Assembly (NCBI GenBank): GCA_944324365.1
Contig: CALUWA010000002.1
Coordinates: 1 to 64,000 of the forward strand
Origin: Candidatus Gastranaerophilales bacterium
GTDB taxonomy: Bacteria; Cyanobacteriota; Vampirovibrionia; Gastranaerophilales; Gastranaerophilaceae
Length of the DNA stretch: 64,000 nucleotides
Direction of reading: 5' to 3'
Positions 17,274 to 25,980 of the stretch are shown piece after piece. The translations under genes were made by a program, and so were the position numbers. Under the pieces are notes generated by a model, which did not search any database, was not told the origin of the DNA, and saw nothing but the letters and a program-made list of their open reading frames with translations. Position 1 is the first letter of the stretch, and the number at the start of each line of letters is the position of its first letter.

Positions 17274-18278
17274 CTATTTGTTAAGAGCGCTTGCAACAGC
17301 AACAGCTACTGCAACGGTTGCACCAACCATTGGGTTGTTGCCCATACCGATAATACCCATCATTTCAACGTGAGCAGGAACAGAAGAAGAACCTGCGAAT
17401 TGAGCATCACCGTGCATTCTTCCCATAGTATCAGTCATACCGTAAGAAGCAGGGCCTGCTGCAACGTTATCAGGGTGAAGTGTACGGCCTGTACCGCCGC
17501 CTGATGCTACTGAGAAGTATTTTTTACCGTTTTCGATTGCCCATTTTTTGTAAGTACCAGCAACCGGGTGTTGGAAACGTGTAGGGTTAGTTGAGTTACC
17601 TGTGATAGAAACATCAACGCCTTCTTTAATCATAATTGCAACACCTTCTGATACATCGTCTGCACCATAGCATTTTACTTTTGCAACTTCGCCTTCTGAG
17701 AACGGAGTTTCTTTAACAACTTTCAATTCACCTGTTTTGTAGTTGTATTGGGTTTCAACGTGAGTGAAACCGTTAATTCTTGAGATGATGTAAGCGGCAT
17801 CTTTACCAAGACCGTTCAAAATAACTCTCAAAGGTTTTTGTCTTACTTTGTTAGCGTTTCTTGCGATACCGATAGCACCTTCTGCAGCTGCGAATGATTC
17901 GTGGCCTGCAAGGAAGCAGAAGCAATCAGTTTCTTCTCTCAAAAGCATTGCTGCCAAGTTACCGTGACCAAGACCTACTTTTCTTGTATCACCTACTGAA
18001 CCAGGGATACAGAATGCCTGTAAGCCTTCACCGATTAAGCTTGCGGCATCGGCTGCAGTTTTAGCTTCTTTTTTCAATGCGATAGCTGCACCTAATGTAT
18101 ATGCCCAAACTGCGTTTTCAAATGCGATAGGCTGAATGCCTTTTACAATTTCTTCTACGTTAATGCCTTTAGAATCGCATAAAGCTTTAGCATCTTCTAA
18201 AGACTTGAATCCATACTCAGGCAAAACCTTGTTTAATTTAGCCTGGCGTCTGTCTTGTCCTTCAAATTTAATAGCCAT
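17274..18278 (-). CDS. GGGtGRT-family protein
   Basis: 334 residues. It carries the name-giving motif (ASGGGTGRTLHPDN, about residues 257-270) and the family start MAIKFEGQDRRQAKLNKVLPEYGF. Widespread in anaerobes, always or mostly next to a NifU-like protein, with no established reaction. Many Gly-rich loops and the conserved segment FCFLAGHESFAAAEGAIGIARN suggest an enzyme, with no membrane segment. It lies 71 bp downstream of the Fe-S scaffold-like gene, almost surely in one transcript. Confidence 0.9.
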   Translation of the reverse strand: MAIKFEGQDRRQAKLNKVLPEYGFKSLEDAKALCDSKGINVEEIVKGIQPIAFENAVWAYTLGAAIALKKEAKTAADAASLIGEGLQAFCIPGSVGDTRKVGLGHGNLAAMLLREETDCFCFLAGHESFAAAEGAIGIARNANKVRQKPLRVILNGLGKDAAYIISRINGFTHVETQYNYKTGELKVVKETPFSEGEVAKVKCYGADDVSEGVAIMIKEGVDVSITGNSTNPTRFQHPVAGTYKKWAIENGKKYFSVASGGGTGRTLHPDNVAAGPASYGMTDTMGRMHGDAQFAGSSSVPAHVEMMGIIGMGNNPMVGATVAVAVAVASALNK

Positions 18279-18349
18279 TTCTTTATTTCCTTATACTTTT
18301 AATTAACTACAACAATTCAACCCTCTCTGAATGAGCGGGAAAAATGAAC

Positions 18350-19054
18350 CTACTCTTTTCTCGGGTCGATAGTTTTAACAGCTTCCGAGAATCTGCCGTA
18401 AGTTTTAATGTTCTTTTCAAATGCTTCTTTAGCATCAACACCTTTTTTAATAGCGTCTAACATTTGAGGAACTTTAACGTATTTATAACCGATAATTTCG
18501 TTATTTTTATCAAGACCGAGTTCAAGTACATAACCTTCTGCAAGGTCAAGGTATCTAGGTCCTTTTTGTTTTGTTGAGAAGATTGTACCTACTTTGGAAG
18601 TCAAACCTTTACCTAAGTCTTCCAAACCTGCACCAACCGGCAGACCGTTTTCAGAGAAAGCTGTTTGAGTACGGCCGTAAACGATTTGCAAGAACAATTC
18701 TCTCATTGCAACGTTAATAGCGTCACAAACAAGGTCGGTATTCAAAGCTTCAAGGATAGTTTTGCCCGGAAGAATTTCAGCAGCCATAGCGGCAGAGTGA
18801 GTCATACCGGAGCAGCCGATTGTTTCAACCAAAGCTTCCTGAATAATACCGTCTTTTACGTTCAATGTTAATTTACAAGTACCTTGTTGAGGTGCGCAGC
18901 ATCCGCAGCCATGAGTCAAGCCTGAAATATCTTTGATTTCTTTAGACTTGGTCCATTCGCCTTCCTGAGGAATCGGAGCCGGTTCACCTTTAACACCGCG
19001 TTTTACGCAGCACATTTCTTCTACTTCTTTTGTAATTTGTATACGATCCAACAT
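18350..19054 (-). CDS. NifU-like iron-sulfur scaffold protein paired with GGGtGRT
   Basis: 234 residues. The Cys-rich N-terminal part (CC at about residue 15, THGCGCCAPQQGTC at about 47-60, IGCSGMTHSAAMAAEIL at about 82-98) resembles the NifU/IscU scaffold core. The C-terminal half contains a segment specific to the GGGtGRT partner family. It likely handles an Fe-S cluster for the GGGtGRT protein, which is inference. A strong promoter (19089-19117) lies upstream. Confidence 0.82.
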   Translation of the reverse strand: MLDRIQITKEVEEMCCVKRGVKGEPAPIPQEGEWTKSKEIKDISGLTHGCGCCAPQQGTCKLTLNVKDGIIQEALVETIGCSGMTHSAAMAAEILPGKTILEALNTDLVCDAINVAMRELFLQIVYGRTQTAFSENGLPVGAGLEDLGKGLTSKVGTIFSTKQKGPRYLDLAEGYVLELGLDKNNEIIGYKYVKVPQMLDAIKKGVDAKEAFEKNIKTYGRFSEAVKTIDPRKE

Positions 19055-19088
19055 TTTTTCTAACTCCCTTCAAGTTATATACAATTAA

Positions 19089-19117
19089 ATATTACGTTGC
19101 TGAAAAAGTCCTGTCAA
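19089..19117 (-). promoter_or_regulatory. Sigma-70 promoter of the Fe-S scaffold/GGGtGRT operon
   Basis: On the minus strand: TTGACA (19117-19112), 17-nt spacer, TAATAT (19094-19089), 35 nt before the ATG at 19054. Confidence 0.75.
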
Positions 19118-19177
19118 GATTGGGGTATATGTGCCCAGCCCCTGACAAGATTATATATTTATATAGCTCACAGCATA

Positions 19178-19741
19178 TTATCCAATTTCATCAGTTTTTG
19201 AAATTGCAGTTTTTTGAAAAGTTGTATTTAAGGCTTCTGCGGAAGTTTTTCCTTTTTTAAGCATATTATCAATTTTTAACGACGAAATATACCAAGTATC
19301 GAGTAGTGAAGAATATGCAGCATGTATTCTGTCTTTTCCCACTTTTAATTCTGAAAACGGTATACACATTTCATTGAGGAAATCCGAGAATTTATTATAT
19401 ATATCCTGGCTTTTCTTAGTTAATTTTGAGCCGATAAGAATTCCCTGCAAATTTGGATTCCCGAGTTTTATATTTTGTGCAATGAATTGTTTAATGAAGT
19501 AGAAATTATGATTTGACGAATTATCCGGGGTGAGATGAAGCATCAATACATCCTGTCCGTTGGTAATTCCGCATACGGTACAGTCGCAAATATTTGTCGT
19601 ATAAGCTTCTGCGGCCTTAACAGATTGATTAATTGTCCAGGGAAAATCTACGGAATTTTTATCTCCGATTTTTGTTGTTATATTCCAAAATTGTTTTAAC
19701 GGAACCGGTTTTATACTTGATGTAAACGATATTTCTGTCAT
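19178..19741 (-). CDS. Unknown protein with N-terminal EISFTS motif
   Basis: 187 residues, not recognised. It begins MTEISFTSSIKPVP. A two-Cys segment ICDCTVCGITNG lies near residue 52-63, followed by VLMLHLTPDNSS, which could be a beta-strand plus metal or catalytic residues; the rest is mixed alpha/beta. No signal peptide. The N-terminal SFTS word recurs in the small protein at 60895. It stands between rimO (67 bp upstream) and the Fe-S operon, possibly cotranscribed with rimO. Confidence 0.65.
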   Translation of the reverse strand: MTEISFTSSIKPVPLKQFWNITTKIGDKNSVDFPWTINQSVKAAEAYTTNICDCTVCGITNGQDVLMLHLTPDNSSNHNFYFIKQFIAQNIKLGNPNLQGILIGSKLTKKSQDIYNKFSDFLNEMCIPFSELKVGKDRIHAAYSSLLDTWYISSLKIDNMLKKGKTSAEALNTTFQKTAISKTDEIG

Positions 19742-19807
19742 ATAAAGAGCCTTTCTTAACTGAAGAAAGACTCTGAATATAAAAAATTGCGTTTCGTGTA
19801 AAGTTTT

Positions 19808-21121
19808 TTAAACTATCGTGCCGAACAAGTCGTATTCATCCGCATTGTCAATCAAAACTTGCTCAATATCACCAGGAACAACCGGTTTTTCCGACTTGGC
19901 GTAAACAAGTCCGTCAATTTCCGGCGCATCGTGCTCGGAACGCATAATTATAACTCCATCGTCCGTAAAGCTTTCCACCATACAAGGAATAGTTTTACCT
20001 ATATAAGTCTGATTAATCTCGTATGAAATTTGCTGCTGAAGCGACATAAGCTCTTTATAACGTTTATGTTTAAGTTTTTTAGGTACTTGGTTTTGCATTG
20101 AATAAGATGTCGTATTTTTTCCCCTTGAATACTCAAAAACGCCCATTCTGTCAAACCTTGCAAACTTTACAAACTCATAAAGTTCTTGAAAATCAGCTTC
20201 TGTTTCTCCCGGATATCCGACAATAAATGCAGTTCTGATTGCAATTCCAGGAATCCTGTCACGGAGTTTTTTTATAAGTTCTTTGTAATCGGAAACCGGC
20301 CTGCGCATAGCTTCAAGAATTTTTTTACTGTAATGCTGCAGCGGAATATCAACGTATTTTGCAACTTTATCCAGTCTAGCTATGGCGTCAATCAATTCAT
20401 CATTCATCTGGGTTGGGTATGCATACATAATCCTTATCCAACCTAACCCCTCAATCTTGTTTAACTCTTCCAAAAGCTTGGCAAGAGAAGGTTTGCCGTA
20501 AATATCAATCCCGTAACTTGTCGTATCCTGTGCAATAAGGTCGATTTCCGTTACGCCTTTTTTTACGAGTTCTTTTGCTTCTTCCACAATATTTTCTATG
20601 GTTCTCGAATGATATGCACCGCGAAGCTGCGGAATAATGCAATAACCGCAATGATAATTACATCCGTCTGCGATTTTGATATAAGAGCTTGAGCCCATTG
20701 TTATCTGCTGGCGGTGAATTGTTTCCGGATAAATATATTCCGGTTTTTCGGAAATTTTTGAAATATATTCATTATCTTGCTTGTTTAACACATTTTCTAC
20801 AATAGGTACTATATCTTTAAAATCGGTAGTTCCGACCAGTGCACAGACTTCCGGAATAGCTTTTTTAAGCTCATCTTTATGCTTTTGCGGCAGACAGCCG
20901 GTAACAATTACCTTTTTTCCGCTCTCAACAAGCTGGAGAATTGATTGTACTGATTCTTTTTCCGCATCGTGGATAAATGAGCATGTATTAACAATAACCG
21001 CATCCGCATCATTTTCATCCAGCGTAATTTCGTATCCTTTTTCCGCCAAAAGACCGAGCATTAATTCCGAATCCACAAGATTTTTGGCGCAGCCGTGATT
21101 TATTAAAGCTATTTTTTTCAT
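19808..21121 (-). CDS. rimO: Ribosomal protein S12 methylthiotransferase
   Basis: 437 residues from the ATG at 21121, which has AAGAGG 6 nt upstream; the frame extends further without support. Radical SAM enzyme adding a methylthio group to Asp of ribosomal protein S12. UPF0004 domain cysteines in NHGCAKN, NTCSFI and TGCLPQ hold the auxiliary cluster. CNYHCGYC is the radical SAM site (about residues 148-155). The C-terminal TRAM-type domain (last 65 residues) binds substrate. MiaB is the alternative; NHGCAKNLVDSE favours RimO. Confidence 0.95.
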   Translation of the reverse strand: MKKIALINHGCAKNLVDSELMLGLLAEKGYEITLDENDADAVIVNTCSFIHDAEKESVQSILQLVESGKKVIVTGCLPQKHKDELKKAIPEVCALVGTTDFKDIVPIVENVLNKQDNEYISKISEKPEYIYPETIHRQQITMGSSSYIKIADGCNYHCGYCIIPQLRGAYHSRTIENIVEEAKELVKKGVTEIDLIAQDTTSYGIDIYGKPSLAKLLEELNKIEGLGWIRIMYAYPTQMNDELIDAIARLDKVAKYVDIPLQHYSKKILEAMRRPVSDYKELIKKLRDRIPGIAIRTAFIVGYPGETEADFQELYEFVKFARFDRMGVFEYSRGKNTTSYSMQNQVPKKLKHKRYKELMSLQQQISYEINQTYIGKTIPCMVESFTDDGVIIMRSEHDAPEIDGLVYAKSEKPVVPGDIEQVLIDNADEYDLFGTIV

Positions 21122-21193
21122 AGATGACCTCTTTTTTAAGCTCATATTAGCATGAACGGATAATTTAAACCAGCCCCCGTATGTATATGTTAT

Positions 21194-21925
21194 TTACATA
21201 ACCTATGTTATCGGTAGTCTGATGTCATAGGTTATGTTTTGCATGTTCACTTCTTTCTCTTTATTTGCGAGGCAAAGCGGATTGTGAGCGTAGAGTGAAG
21301 AGCGTTGCCGAAGGGCAATGCTCTGGAACTCGTAATACGCGAACAACCAAGCAGAGAAAGAAATGAACCGTTCACGACCGAAAGAAAGAGTGAAGCCATT
21401 TTGCACGTTTCGAGCAGAGCTCTCAACTGCAAAAGAAGGCAGAAAGAGAAAACACGCAAACGTTCCCTGCATTTCGCTAACGCTCAATGCCAAAATGTTA
21501 TTTGAGCAAAGCTCAAATTCTTTCAAGGCTCACTATCGCACTTCGTGCACGTTCGCCTGACTCACTTGTCCGCCGAGCGTGTGCGAAAGCACAATAGCGA
21601 GGCTTAAAGATTTCGTTTGCGCAGCAAACGGAACGTACGTCTATTTGGTCGAAGCGATGCCGTAGGCAGCGCAATAAATCGTCATTGCGAGCGTAAGCGA
21701 AGCAATCCAGGAAAAAGATCGCGGACAGGCTTCGCCTTCCGCGATGACATGTGGCTGGCAGAATATGCCATAATCTGTCATCGCGCACTTGTTGCGCGAT
21801 CTAATTTTGTCATCCTTACAAAGTAAACTGCCGCAACGAAGTGAAGTTACTTTGTCATCCTGAGCGTAGCGAAGGATCTCTTATTTAATGAGATTCTTCG
21901 GGCTCCGCCCTCAGAATGACCATCT
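21194..21925. repeat. Interspersed mosaic repeat, copy D
   Basis: Starts with the 18-nt terminal motif TTACATAACCTATGTTAT (21194-21211) followed by CGG, as in copies A and E. 21250-21450 is the inverted form of 207-395. It continues with TTTGAGC-flanked and GTCATTGCGAGCG modules and finishes with GTCATCCTGAGCG...CAGAATGAC (about 21853-21920). No matching right-hand terminal motif is visible. No gene is seen in 21122-22016. Confidence 0.75.
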
Positions 21926-21939
21926 GTAAACACACCTCA

Positions 21940-21970
21940 AAAGAAAACCTGACACATTTCTGTGTCAGGT
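21940..21970 (-). terminator. Terminator of the prepilin gene at 22017
   Basis: Ten-base-pair stem ACCTGACACA/TGTGTCAGGT with a 4-nt loop, followed on the minus strand by TTTTCTTTT. Confidence 0.8.
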
Positions 21971-22016
21971 GAAAAGATTCGTTTCGTTTTTACTTCTTTT
22001 AAGAAAAGTAAATCTA

Positions 22017-22682
22017 TTATTTACCGCCAAACAATACAGCTCTAGCAGCTTCTGTGTTTGGAACGATAGACTGGTCATACATTGCAATCGGGTAAATATC
22101 TGTAGGGTTTGTTACCTTACAATTTACGCCTGATGTATCTTTGTCGCAAGCTACTACTCTGTTAGGGTTTTTAGCACCGTTTACGTCGATTGCACCAAGA
22201 CATCTGGCATCATCAAACCCTTGAGTTGCATTGCCTTCTGTACAGTTTGCTGCATTTGCTTTAAATGTTAATGTAATACCATCGTTAAAGAAGAATGTGT
22301 AGTTACTAGCTTGACCAAACTTAACTGCATTATCGCCAGTACCAACTGTCCATTTGTCGTTATCAGAATCACATGCTCCATCACAAACTCTTGCAACATT
22401 CATTCTGTTGTTGAACAAGTTGTAAACAGATGCTGATGTTCCGTCTGTCTGTTTTGTACCGTCTGTTGCTGATGCCTGTGACAAGTCATAGTCATCAAGT
22501 GCTACGTTCAATACTACTGCCTGTGACAATACAGATAATGCTTTCTTGTAAGCTGTTCTATATTGTGCACCTTGTGTTGAGTTTAACAATGTCGGCATAG
22601 TCATTGCAGCAACTACCCCGATAATACCTAAGGTAATCAATACTTCTGCCAACGTAAAAGCGTTCTTAGTTCCTTTAATCAT
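22017..22682 (-). CDS. Type IV prepilin-like protein
   Basis: 221 residues. Short basic leader ending at KNA, then FTLAEVLITLGIIGVVAAMTMPTLL, the class III prepilin signal with Phe at +1 and Glu at +5. The globular part has several Cys (ARVCDGACD, AANCTEG, DARCLGA) suited to disulphide-stabilised pilin lobes, plus an SVYNLFNNRMN segment. It is probably processed by PilD and assembled in a pilus or pseudopilus. GGAGG precedes the ATG. It is divergent from the XRE regulator at 22818. Confidence 0.88.
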   Translation of the reverse strand: MIKGTKNAFTLAEVLITLGIIGVVAAMTMPTLLNSTQGAQYRTAYKKALSVLSQAVVLNVALDDYDLSQASATDGTKQTDGTSASVYNLFNNRMNVARVCDGACDSDNDKWTVGTGDNAVKFGQASNYTFFFNDGITLTFKANAANCTEGNATQGFDDARCLGAIDVNGAKNPNRVVACDKDTSGVNCKVTNPTDIYPIAMYDQSIVPNTEAARAVLFGGK

Positions 22683-22719
22683 TTCAAATCCTCCGTTTAA
22701 TTAAATGGTTCCACATTTT

Positions 22720-22748
22720 ATTATACGATATATATATCATTTTGTCAA
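22720..22748 (-). promoter_or_regulatory. Consensus promoter of the prepilin gene with a palindrome in its spacer
   Basis: Minus strand TTGACA (22748-22743), 17-nt spacer, TATAAT (22725-22720). The spacer contains the perfect 12-bp palindrome GATATATATATC (22727-22738), a natural site for a repressor that would block RNA polymerase. Confidence 0.75.
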
Positions 22749-22817
22749 GATTATTGATATTTATTTCATTATATAAATATTAGGTTATTTATACACTATT
22801 AACAAAAGGACGAAGGT

Positions 22818-23135
22818 TTGGATAAAAAAATTATAGGGGCAAAGATTAGGCAAATTCGTCTGGCTAAAGGCTTTTCGCAGGAAAAGCTGTCAGAAGCTGC
22901 GGATATTTCTCCGCGCCAAATGTGCCTTATTGAAAACGGAAATTCTGTACCTTCATTAGAAACATTTGTTAATATTGCCCGGGTTCTTGAAATTGATATC
23001 AATGAGTTTTTCAACATATCGTTCAAAAATATTGAAGATGAACGCATAAAAATAATAGATATTGTAAAATCTGCAGATAAAAAGAAATTACCGCTTATTA
23101 ATGATATACTCTATGCTGTCGTAAAATACCGCTGA
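22818..23135 (+). CDS. XRE-family helix-turn-helix regulator
   Basis: 105 residues with TTG start at 22818 supported by AAAGGA 8 nt upstream. The HTH covers residues about 7-60: IGAKIRQIRLAKGFSQEKLSEAADISPRQMCLIENGNSVPSLETF. The short C-terminal helix region has no sensor domain. It is divergent from the prepilin gene with 135 bp between, and the promoter of the latter holds a palindrome, so autoregulation plus pilin control is plausible but inferred. Confidence 0.88.
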   Translation: MDKKIIGAKIRQIRLAKGFSQEKLSEAADISPRQMCLIENGNSVPSLETFVNIARVLEIDINEFFNISFKNIEDERIKIIDIVKSADKKKLPLINDILYAVVKYR

Positions 23136-23149
23136 GCGGAGTTGTTTCT

Positions 23150-23170
23150 GTTACTTAATCACTTAGTTAC
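23150..23170. repeat. Isolated octamer-type border repeat
   Basis: Reads (on the minus strand) as two tandem RAYTRAGT-type octamers, AACTAAGT then GATTAAGT. The same word borders repeat copies C and E; here it stands alone downstream of the XRE gene. Confidence 0.5.
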
Positions 23171-23214
23171 TTTTTATTGCATTCAAAAACTAATAGTTCA
23201 ATCTTTCGAATGAA

Positions 23215-23243
23215 TTGACAAACTTTATATAAAATTATAAAAT
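23215..23243 (+). promoter_or_regulatory. Sigma-70 promoter of nrdDG
   Basis: TTGACA (23215-23220), 17-nt spacer, TAAAAT (23238-23243). Transcription should begin near 23250, exactly where the riboswitch P1 stem starts. Confidence 0.75.
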
Positions 23244-23250
23244 TGATTTA

Positions 23251-23350
23251 CTGAAATAAGGAAAGCATGGGTGAAAATCCCGCACTGGTCCGCAGCCGTT
23301 ACAGTCGGAATGCTTATCTCAGTTGGTTACACCTCGAGACTAGGAGATTA
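23251..23350 (+). promoter_or_regulatory. Compact cobalamin riboswitch upstream of nrdD
   Basis: P1 is CTGAAATAAG (23251-23260) paired with CTTATCTCAG (23313-23322), one mismatch. Between them are the conserved GGTGAAAATCC, GGTCCGC and CCGTTACAGTCGG elements of the B12-box core. The core is about 72 nt, much shorter than the classical form and like the short class-II aptamers. A downstream segment GGTTACACC (about 23325-23333) may be the kissing-loop hairpin, just before AGGAG (23342-23346), so control is probably at translation. Confidence 0.8.
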
Positions 23351-23355
23351 AAATT

Positions 23356-25227
23356 ATGGAAAAAACTTTGGGAAAGGGGAGTTTTGCAGCTTTGGAATCC
23401 CCGCGGGCATTGAACGGTATGTCGTTTGAGGCATACAATGAGCTGCAGACAAAAATTGATGAGGCAAACGTTAACCTTGTTGACAGTTATTTGAGAAAAC
23501 TTGATTGGAAAGTTAACGAAAATTCCAACATGTCTTATTCTATTCAGGGACTTAATAATTATATTGCCTCTGAAATCAGCAAAAATTACTGGCTGAATAA
23601 GATTTATCCGGAGCATATTAAAAATGCCCACGTTAACGGTGATATTCATATCCATGATTTGAATATCATATCTGTTTATTGCGTAGGATGGGATTTAAAA
23701 GATTTATTAACCGAGGGGTTTAAAGGTGTTGCGGGAAAAATTGAGAGTGCTCCGGCAAAACATTTCAGAACTGCACTCGGACAGATAGTAAACTTTATGT
23801 ATACTATGCAGGGCGAAGCTGCGGGAGCGCAGGCTTTTTCTAACTTTGATACGCTTCTTGCACCTTTTATAAGATATGATAATTTGACCTACGAGCAGGT
23901 CAAGCAGTCAATGCAGGAGTTTGTTTTCAATATGAATGTTCCGACACGTGTCGGGTTTCAGACTCCGTTTACGAATATAACTATGGATTTGACTGTGCCA
24001 AGTTATTATGCGGAACAATCCGTTATTATCGGCGGTGAATATCAGGATGTAACATACAAGGAATTTCAGCCGGAAATGGATATGCTGAATAGAGCATTCT
24101 TTGAAATCATGATGGAAGGGGACAGTGCGGGAAGAGTGTTTACTTTCCCGATACCAACTTATAACATTACAAAGGATTTTGACTGGGATAACAAAAATAT
24201 TGAAGGTCTTTGGGAAATGTCTGCAAAATATGGTATTCCTTATTTTTCAAACTTTATTAATTCTGATATGTCACCTGAAGACGCGCGTTCTATGTGCTGC
24301 CGGTTAAGGATTGACAACAGGGAGCTTGAATATCGCGGCGGAGGTTTGTTTGGCTCTAACCCGCTGACCGGTTCCGTTGGTGTTGTGACAATTAATCTTC
24401 CAAAAATTGCCGATAAAGTCCAAAATAAAGCTGAATTTTTTGAGCAGCTTTCAAAACAAATGGAAATTGCAAAAGAGAGTCTTGAAATTAAGCGTAGACT
24501 ATTGGAGGATCTGACCGATAAAGACTTATATCCTTATACAAAATTCTATTTAAGAGATATAAAATCCAGGTTTGGTGTTTATTGGAAAAACCATTTTTCA
24601 ACAATCGGGCTTATCGGTATGAATGAGGCTTGTTTAAATTTCTTGAATGATGATATAGGAAGTTTTCGCGGCAAGCAGTTTGCCATTGAAGTTATGGATT
24701 TTATGAGAGCTAAAATTATTGAATTTCAAAAAGAAACCGGAAATAACTACAATCTTGAAGCAACTCCGGGGGAAGGAACTTCTTATAGACTTGCGAAAAT
24801 GGATAAAAAACACAAATATCCGTTCTTTACAAATTCAACACAGCTTCCTGTAAATTATTCCGATGATATTTTTGAAGTGCTTGACCATCAGGATGATTTG
24901 CAAACCAGGTACACAGGCGGAACGGTTGTTCATATTTTTGCAGGGGAAAGAATTTCAAATATTGAAACCATGAAAAATCTTGTAAAGAAAATCTGTAATA
25001 ATTACAAATTACCGTATTTTACTTTCTCGCCGACATTCAGCACCTGCCCTAGTCACGGTTATGTTGCAGGCGAACATTTTACATGTCCGGATTGCGGTGC
25101 CGAATGCGAAGTTTATTCTCGTGTTGTCGGCTACATAAGACCTGTAAAACAATGGAATAAAGGCAAAAAGATAGAATTTAATTCCAGAAAAACTTTTGAA
25201 ATTACGGGAGCAGCCTGCAAATGCTGA
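23356..25227 (+). CDS. nrdD: Anaerobic (class III) ribonucleoside-triphosphate reductase
   Basis: Glycyl-radical enzyme making dNTPs without oxygen. 623 residues. Active-site segments include YCVGWDLKDLL and MCCRLRID. The C-terminal zinc site has cysteines in TCPSHGY and CPDCGAEC, and the radical loop is RVVGYIRP (Gly about residue 595). It begins directly in the catalytic part and lacks the N-terminal ATP-cone of about 90 residues found in E. coli NrdD (712 aa). AGGAG lies 9 nt upstream of the ATG. It overlaps nrdG by 7 bp. Confidence 0.96.
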   Translation: MEKTLGKGSFAALESPRALNGMSFEAYNELQTKIDEANVNLVDSYLRKLDWKVNENSNMSYSIQGLNNYIASEISKNYWLNKIYPEHIKNAHVNGDIHIHDLNIISVYCVGWDLKDLLTEGFKGVAGKIESAPAKHFRTALGQIVNFMYTMQGEAAGAQAFSNFDTLLAPFIRYDNLTYEQVKQSMQEFVFNMNVPTRVGFQTPFTNITMDLTVPSYYAEQSVIIGGEYQDVTYKEFQPEMDMLNRAFFEIMMEGDSAGRVFTFPIPTYNITKDFDWDNKNIEGLWEMSAKYGIPYFSNFINSDMSPEDARSMCCRLRIDNRELEYRGGGLFGSNPLTGSVGVVTINLPKIADKVQNKAEFFEQLSKQMEIAKESLEIKRRLLEDLTDKDLYPYTKFYLRDIKSRFGVYWKNHFSTIGLIGMNEACLNFLNDDIGSFRGKQFAIEVMDFMRAKIIEFQKETGNNYNLEATPGEGTSYRLAKMDKKHKYPFFTNSTQLPVNYSDDIFEVLDHQDDLQTRYTGGTVVHIFAGERISNIETMKNLVKKICNNYKLPYFTFSPTFSTCPSHGYVAGEHFTCPDCGAECEVYSRVVGYIRPVKQWNKGKKIEFNSRKTFEITGAACKC

Positions 25228-25913
25228 TAGGCGGAATTCAAAAAACATCTCTCCTGGATTATCCCGGGAAAATCAGCGCAATAATATTTACGCAAGGATG
25301 TAATTTCAGATGTCCGTATTGTCATAATCCGGAACTTTTAAAGACAGGAGAAAACGCTTCTTTAGTAAGCGTTTCTTCTGTTCTTGATTTTCTGAAAACC
25401 AGAATAGGAAAACTTGACGGTGTTGTTATTACGGGCGGGGAACCTTGTCTGCATAAAGATTTGCCGGAATTTATTAAGGCCGTCAAACAGCTAGGGTTTC
25501 TTGTGAAACTCGACACAAACGGAAGTTTTCCGGGCATGCTTGAAAATCTTATAAATGAAAATCTGATTGATTATATTGCTATGGATATAAAAGCACCGTT
25601 TGAAAAATACAGTTCAATTGCCGGGTGTGATATTGATATTGAAAAAATTAAACGAAGCGTACATCTTGTGCTTGAAAGCGGAATTGATTATGAGTTTCGC
25701 ACAACGGTTGTTAAGTCAATGCTGGCATATGATGATTTTGAAAAAATCGGGAATGAAATTCACGGAGCAAAACATTATTATCTGCAAAAATTTGTACCGA
25801 CAAAAACATTAGATACAAAACTTTTGAGAGCAGGCGAAAATTATTCTGAAGCGGAGTTTTTGAAGATTTGTGAACAACTGCGCTTGCATATTAATTTTGT
25901 CGGTGTACGATAA
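25221..25913 (+). CDS. nrdG: Anaerobic ribonucleotide reductase activating enzyme (radical SAM)
   Basis: 230 residues. The 4Fe-4S/SAM motif CNFRCPYC lies at about residues 28-35; GGEPCLH and a DTNGSFP segment follow. It generates the glycyl radical in NrdD. The start sits within the end of nrdD (7-bp overlap), so translation is coupled and both fall under the riboswitch. Length is of the longer NrdG type (E. coli 154 aa). Confidence 0.93.
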   Translation: MLIGGIQKTSLLDYPGKISAIIFTQGCNFRCPYCHNPELLKTGENASLVSVSSVLDFLKTRIGKLDGVVITGGEPCLHKDLPEFIKAVKQLGFLVKLDTNGSFPGMLENLINENLIDYIAMDIKAPFEKYSSIAGCDIDIEKIKRSVHLVLESGIDYEFRTTVVKSMLAYDDFEKIGNEIHGAKHYYLQKFVPTKTLDTKLLRAGENYSEAEFLKICEQLRLHINFVGVR

Positions 25914-25980
25914 TATATAGATATTAAGAAGTTAAGATTTCTTAAAGATATATGTTTTCTGACTTCACTATTAAAAATTT

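Noticed and set aside
19100..19170. Inverted GGGG/CCCC and TGTCA/TGACA words as a terminator for the gene at 19178
   Set aside because: The stem is broken by large unpaired parts and one arm is the -35 box of the next operon; not convincing.
23251..23322. Possibility that the nrdD leader is a tRNA or T-box
   Set aside because: No anticodon-like loop or T-box core; the B12-box elements explain it better.
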